Below are positions 62,686-64,000 of a DNA stretch of 64,000 nucleotides, piece by piece. Under the pieces are notes generated by a model. That model was not told where the DNA came from. It saw nothing but the letters and a program-made list of their open reading frames with translations, and did no database searches. The translations under genes were made by a program, and so were the position numbers. Every line of letters starts with the position of its first letter. The stretch's first letter is position 1. The DNA is from Halomonas sp. BDJS001 (lineage in GTDB: Bacteria > Pseudomonadota > Gammaproteobacteria > Pseudomonadales > Halomonadaceae): positions 1 to 64,000 of the forward strand of contig NZ_CP110535.1 in the NCBI RefSeq assembly GCF_026104355.1, written 5' to 3'.

Positions 62686-64000
62686 ATGAGCATGTTTTCG
62701 ATCGGCTTAAGCGGCCTCAATGCGGCGCAGAATGCCCTGAATACAAGCAGTAATAACATTAGTAATATCTTTACCCCAGGTTATAACCGTGAATTGGCTC
62801 AGTTGGGTGAAGGTCGCGTAGGTGGTGGGGTTCGTGTCAATGATATCGAGCGCCAGTTCAATACGTATGTTGCTGAGCAATTAAATAGCGCCAAAACCCA
62901 GTCAAGTGCTTTAAACACTTACTATGGCCAGGTTACCCAAATCGATAACCTGTTAGCTGATCGTGCGGCAGGCCTAGCCCCTCTGATGCAAGGGTTCTTC
63001 TCATCGCTAGAAGACCTGGCAGCCTCGCCCTCTGATCCAGCGGCTAGACAGGGCGTGCTTGGCCAAGCCAATACACTAAGTTCACAGTTCCGCTCCTTTG
63101 ATGGCTACCTGCAAGATATGCAGGGCAATATTAATGGCCAGATCAAGGATGAGATTACCCAGATTAATAACACCACCGAACAGATCGCTGGCTTAAATAA
63201 AGAGATTGCTTTGGCGCGTGCGCGCAGTGGCGAGGCGCCCAATAGCCTGCTCAACCAGCGTGATCAATTGGTATCAGAGCTTAATGAGCGCATGGATTTG
63301 CGCCTGAATATTCAGGATGGCAAAACCTACAATATTAGCCTGCCCAATGGTCAGCCGCTGGTAACAGGCACTGATTCATTCCAGCTTGAAGCAGTACAAG
63401 CCGATTATGACCCTCAGCGAACGGTGGTGGGGTATCGGGATGGTGGTGGTAACGTCGTTCAGCTAGATGAGTCCACGATCAAAGGCGGAGCATTGGGGGG
63501 CTTAATGACCTTCCGTTCAGAAACCTTAGATAAGACACAGAACCAAATTGGCCAATTGTCTGTGTCATTGGCGATGGCCTTTAATGAGCAGCATAAGTTA
63601 GGCGTGGATCTTAACGGTGACCAGGGCGAAGAGTTCTTTGCAGTGCGCGCCCCACAAACCTATGCTGATAATGGTAATAGCTTGCCCGCCGTCACCATTA
63701 CTAGCGCTGAATTTGACCCTGACCAGATTGATGCCCTTAGAGCGACTGATTATACCGTCCGTTTTGAGGCTGGTGAGCCCGTGGTGACCCGTAAAGATAA
63801 CGGCCAGGTTGTCGATTTCGATCAAGCCGCCTGGAATGACGATGAAGAATTAAATTTTGGTGGAGTCAGCATTCAGTTCAGCGGTGTGCCGCAAGATGGC
63901 GATAGCTTTGAAGTTCAACCGGTTCGGCGAGCTGCCAATGGAATGGACGTGAATATTGCTGATGTAGACAAAATTGCGGCGAGTAGCTTGGTTGAAAGAG
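62686..64000 (+). CDS. flgK: Flagellar hook-associated protein FlgK (3' end cut by window)
   Basis: FlgK forms the hook-filament junction. The frame is open from ATG 62686 to the window end, 438 residues so far. The N-terminal MSMFSIGLSGLNAAQNAL and SSNNISNIFTPGYNRE are diagnostic. It follows FlgJ in the normal order, with AAGGA before the start. It is the export substrate of the FlgN chaperone encoded upstream. Its C-terminus lies beyond the window. Confidence 0.94.
   Translation, partial: MSMFSIGLSGLNAAQNALNTSSNNISNIFTPGYNRELAQLGEGRVGGGVRVNDIERQFNTYVAEQLNSAKTQSSALNTYYGQVTQIDNLLADRAAGLAPLMQGFFSSLEDLAASPSDPAARQGVLGQANTLSSQFRSFDGYLQDMQGNINGQIKDEITQINNTTEQIAGLNKEIALARARSGEAPNSLLNQRDQLVSELNERMDLRLNIQDGKTYNISLPNGQPLVTGTDSFQLEAVQADYDPQRTVVGYRDGGGNVVQLDESTIKGGALGGLMTFRSETLDKTQNQIGQLSVSLAMAFNEQHKLGVDLNGDQGEEFFAVRAPQTYADNGNSLPAVTITSAEFDPDQIDALRATDYTVRFEAGEPVVTRKDNGQVVDFDQAAWNDDEELNFGGVSIQFSGVPQDGDSFEVQPVRRAANGMDVNIADVDKIAASSLVER

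Overview
The window is ordinary core chromosome of a halophilic gammaproteobacterium, most probably Halomonas or a close relative (Halomonadaceae). This rests on protein resemblance, gene order and the 16S gene; no database search was possible. It opens exactly on the GTG start of dnaA, so the record looks rotated to the replication origin. I found no CRISPR array, prophage, insertion sequence or tRNA gene.

Layout. (1) 1-7.3 kb: dnaA-dnaN-recF-gyrB, with three perfect ParB-binding parS palindromes and one damaged copy; two of the perfect sites lie inside recF. (2) 6.6-10.4 kb, minus strand: gmhB and the glycyl-tRNA synthetase genes glyQ-glyS. (3) 10.5-25.5 kb: lipopolysaccharide inner-core locus with heptose synthesis (gmhB, hldD, hldE), heptosyltransferases, Kdo transferase (waaA), Kdo kinase, several glycosyltransferases (GT2, GT4, GT8, GT90), an O-antigen ligase and an OpgB-like phosphoglycerol transferase. 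One GT4 gene is frameshifted. (4) 25.5-34.3 kb: rpiA, ilvA, a tiny free-standing transcription unit for a 32-residue membrane peptide, then fau, 6S RNA, zapA, a YgfB-family gene, pepP, ubiH and a frameshifted ubiI-like gene. (5) 34.3-46.9 kb: housekeeping genes: S41 protease, EnvC, gpmI, rhodanese, secB, rsmE, an SSS symporter, cvfB-like, gshB, yqgE, ruvX and pyrB. (6) 46.97-52.6 kb: a complete rRNA operon (16S-23S-5S) with tandem promoters, boxA elements, no tRNA in the spacer, and a 5S remnant between two terminators. (7) 52.6-64 kb: an SDR oxidoreductase, then flagellar genes flgN-flgM-flgA on minus and flgBCDEFGHIJK on plus, with flgK cut off by the window end.

The parts fit known modules: replication initiation and ParABS segregation beside the origin, LPS core assembly, ubiquinone hydroxylation, and flagellar rod, hook and ring assembly with FlgM control of sigma-28. 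I did not find a convincing new multi-gene system. The best leads are the parS sites inside recF, the two single-base frameshifts, the small-peptide unit at 28.0-28.35 kb, the tRNA-less rRNA spacer with a 5S relic, and a 29-bp AT-rich palindrome upstream of the O-antigen ligase.
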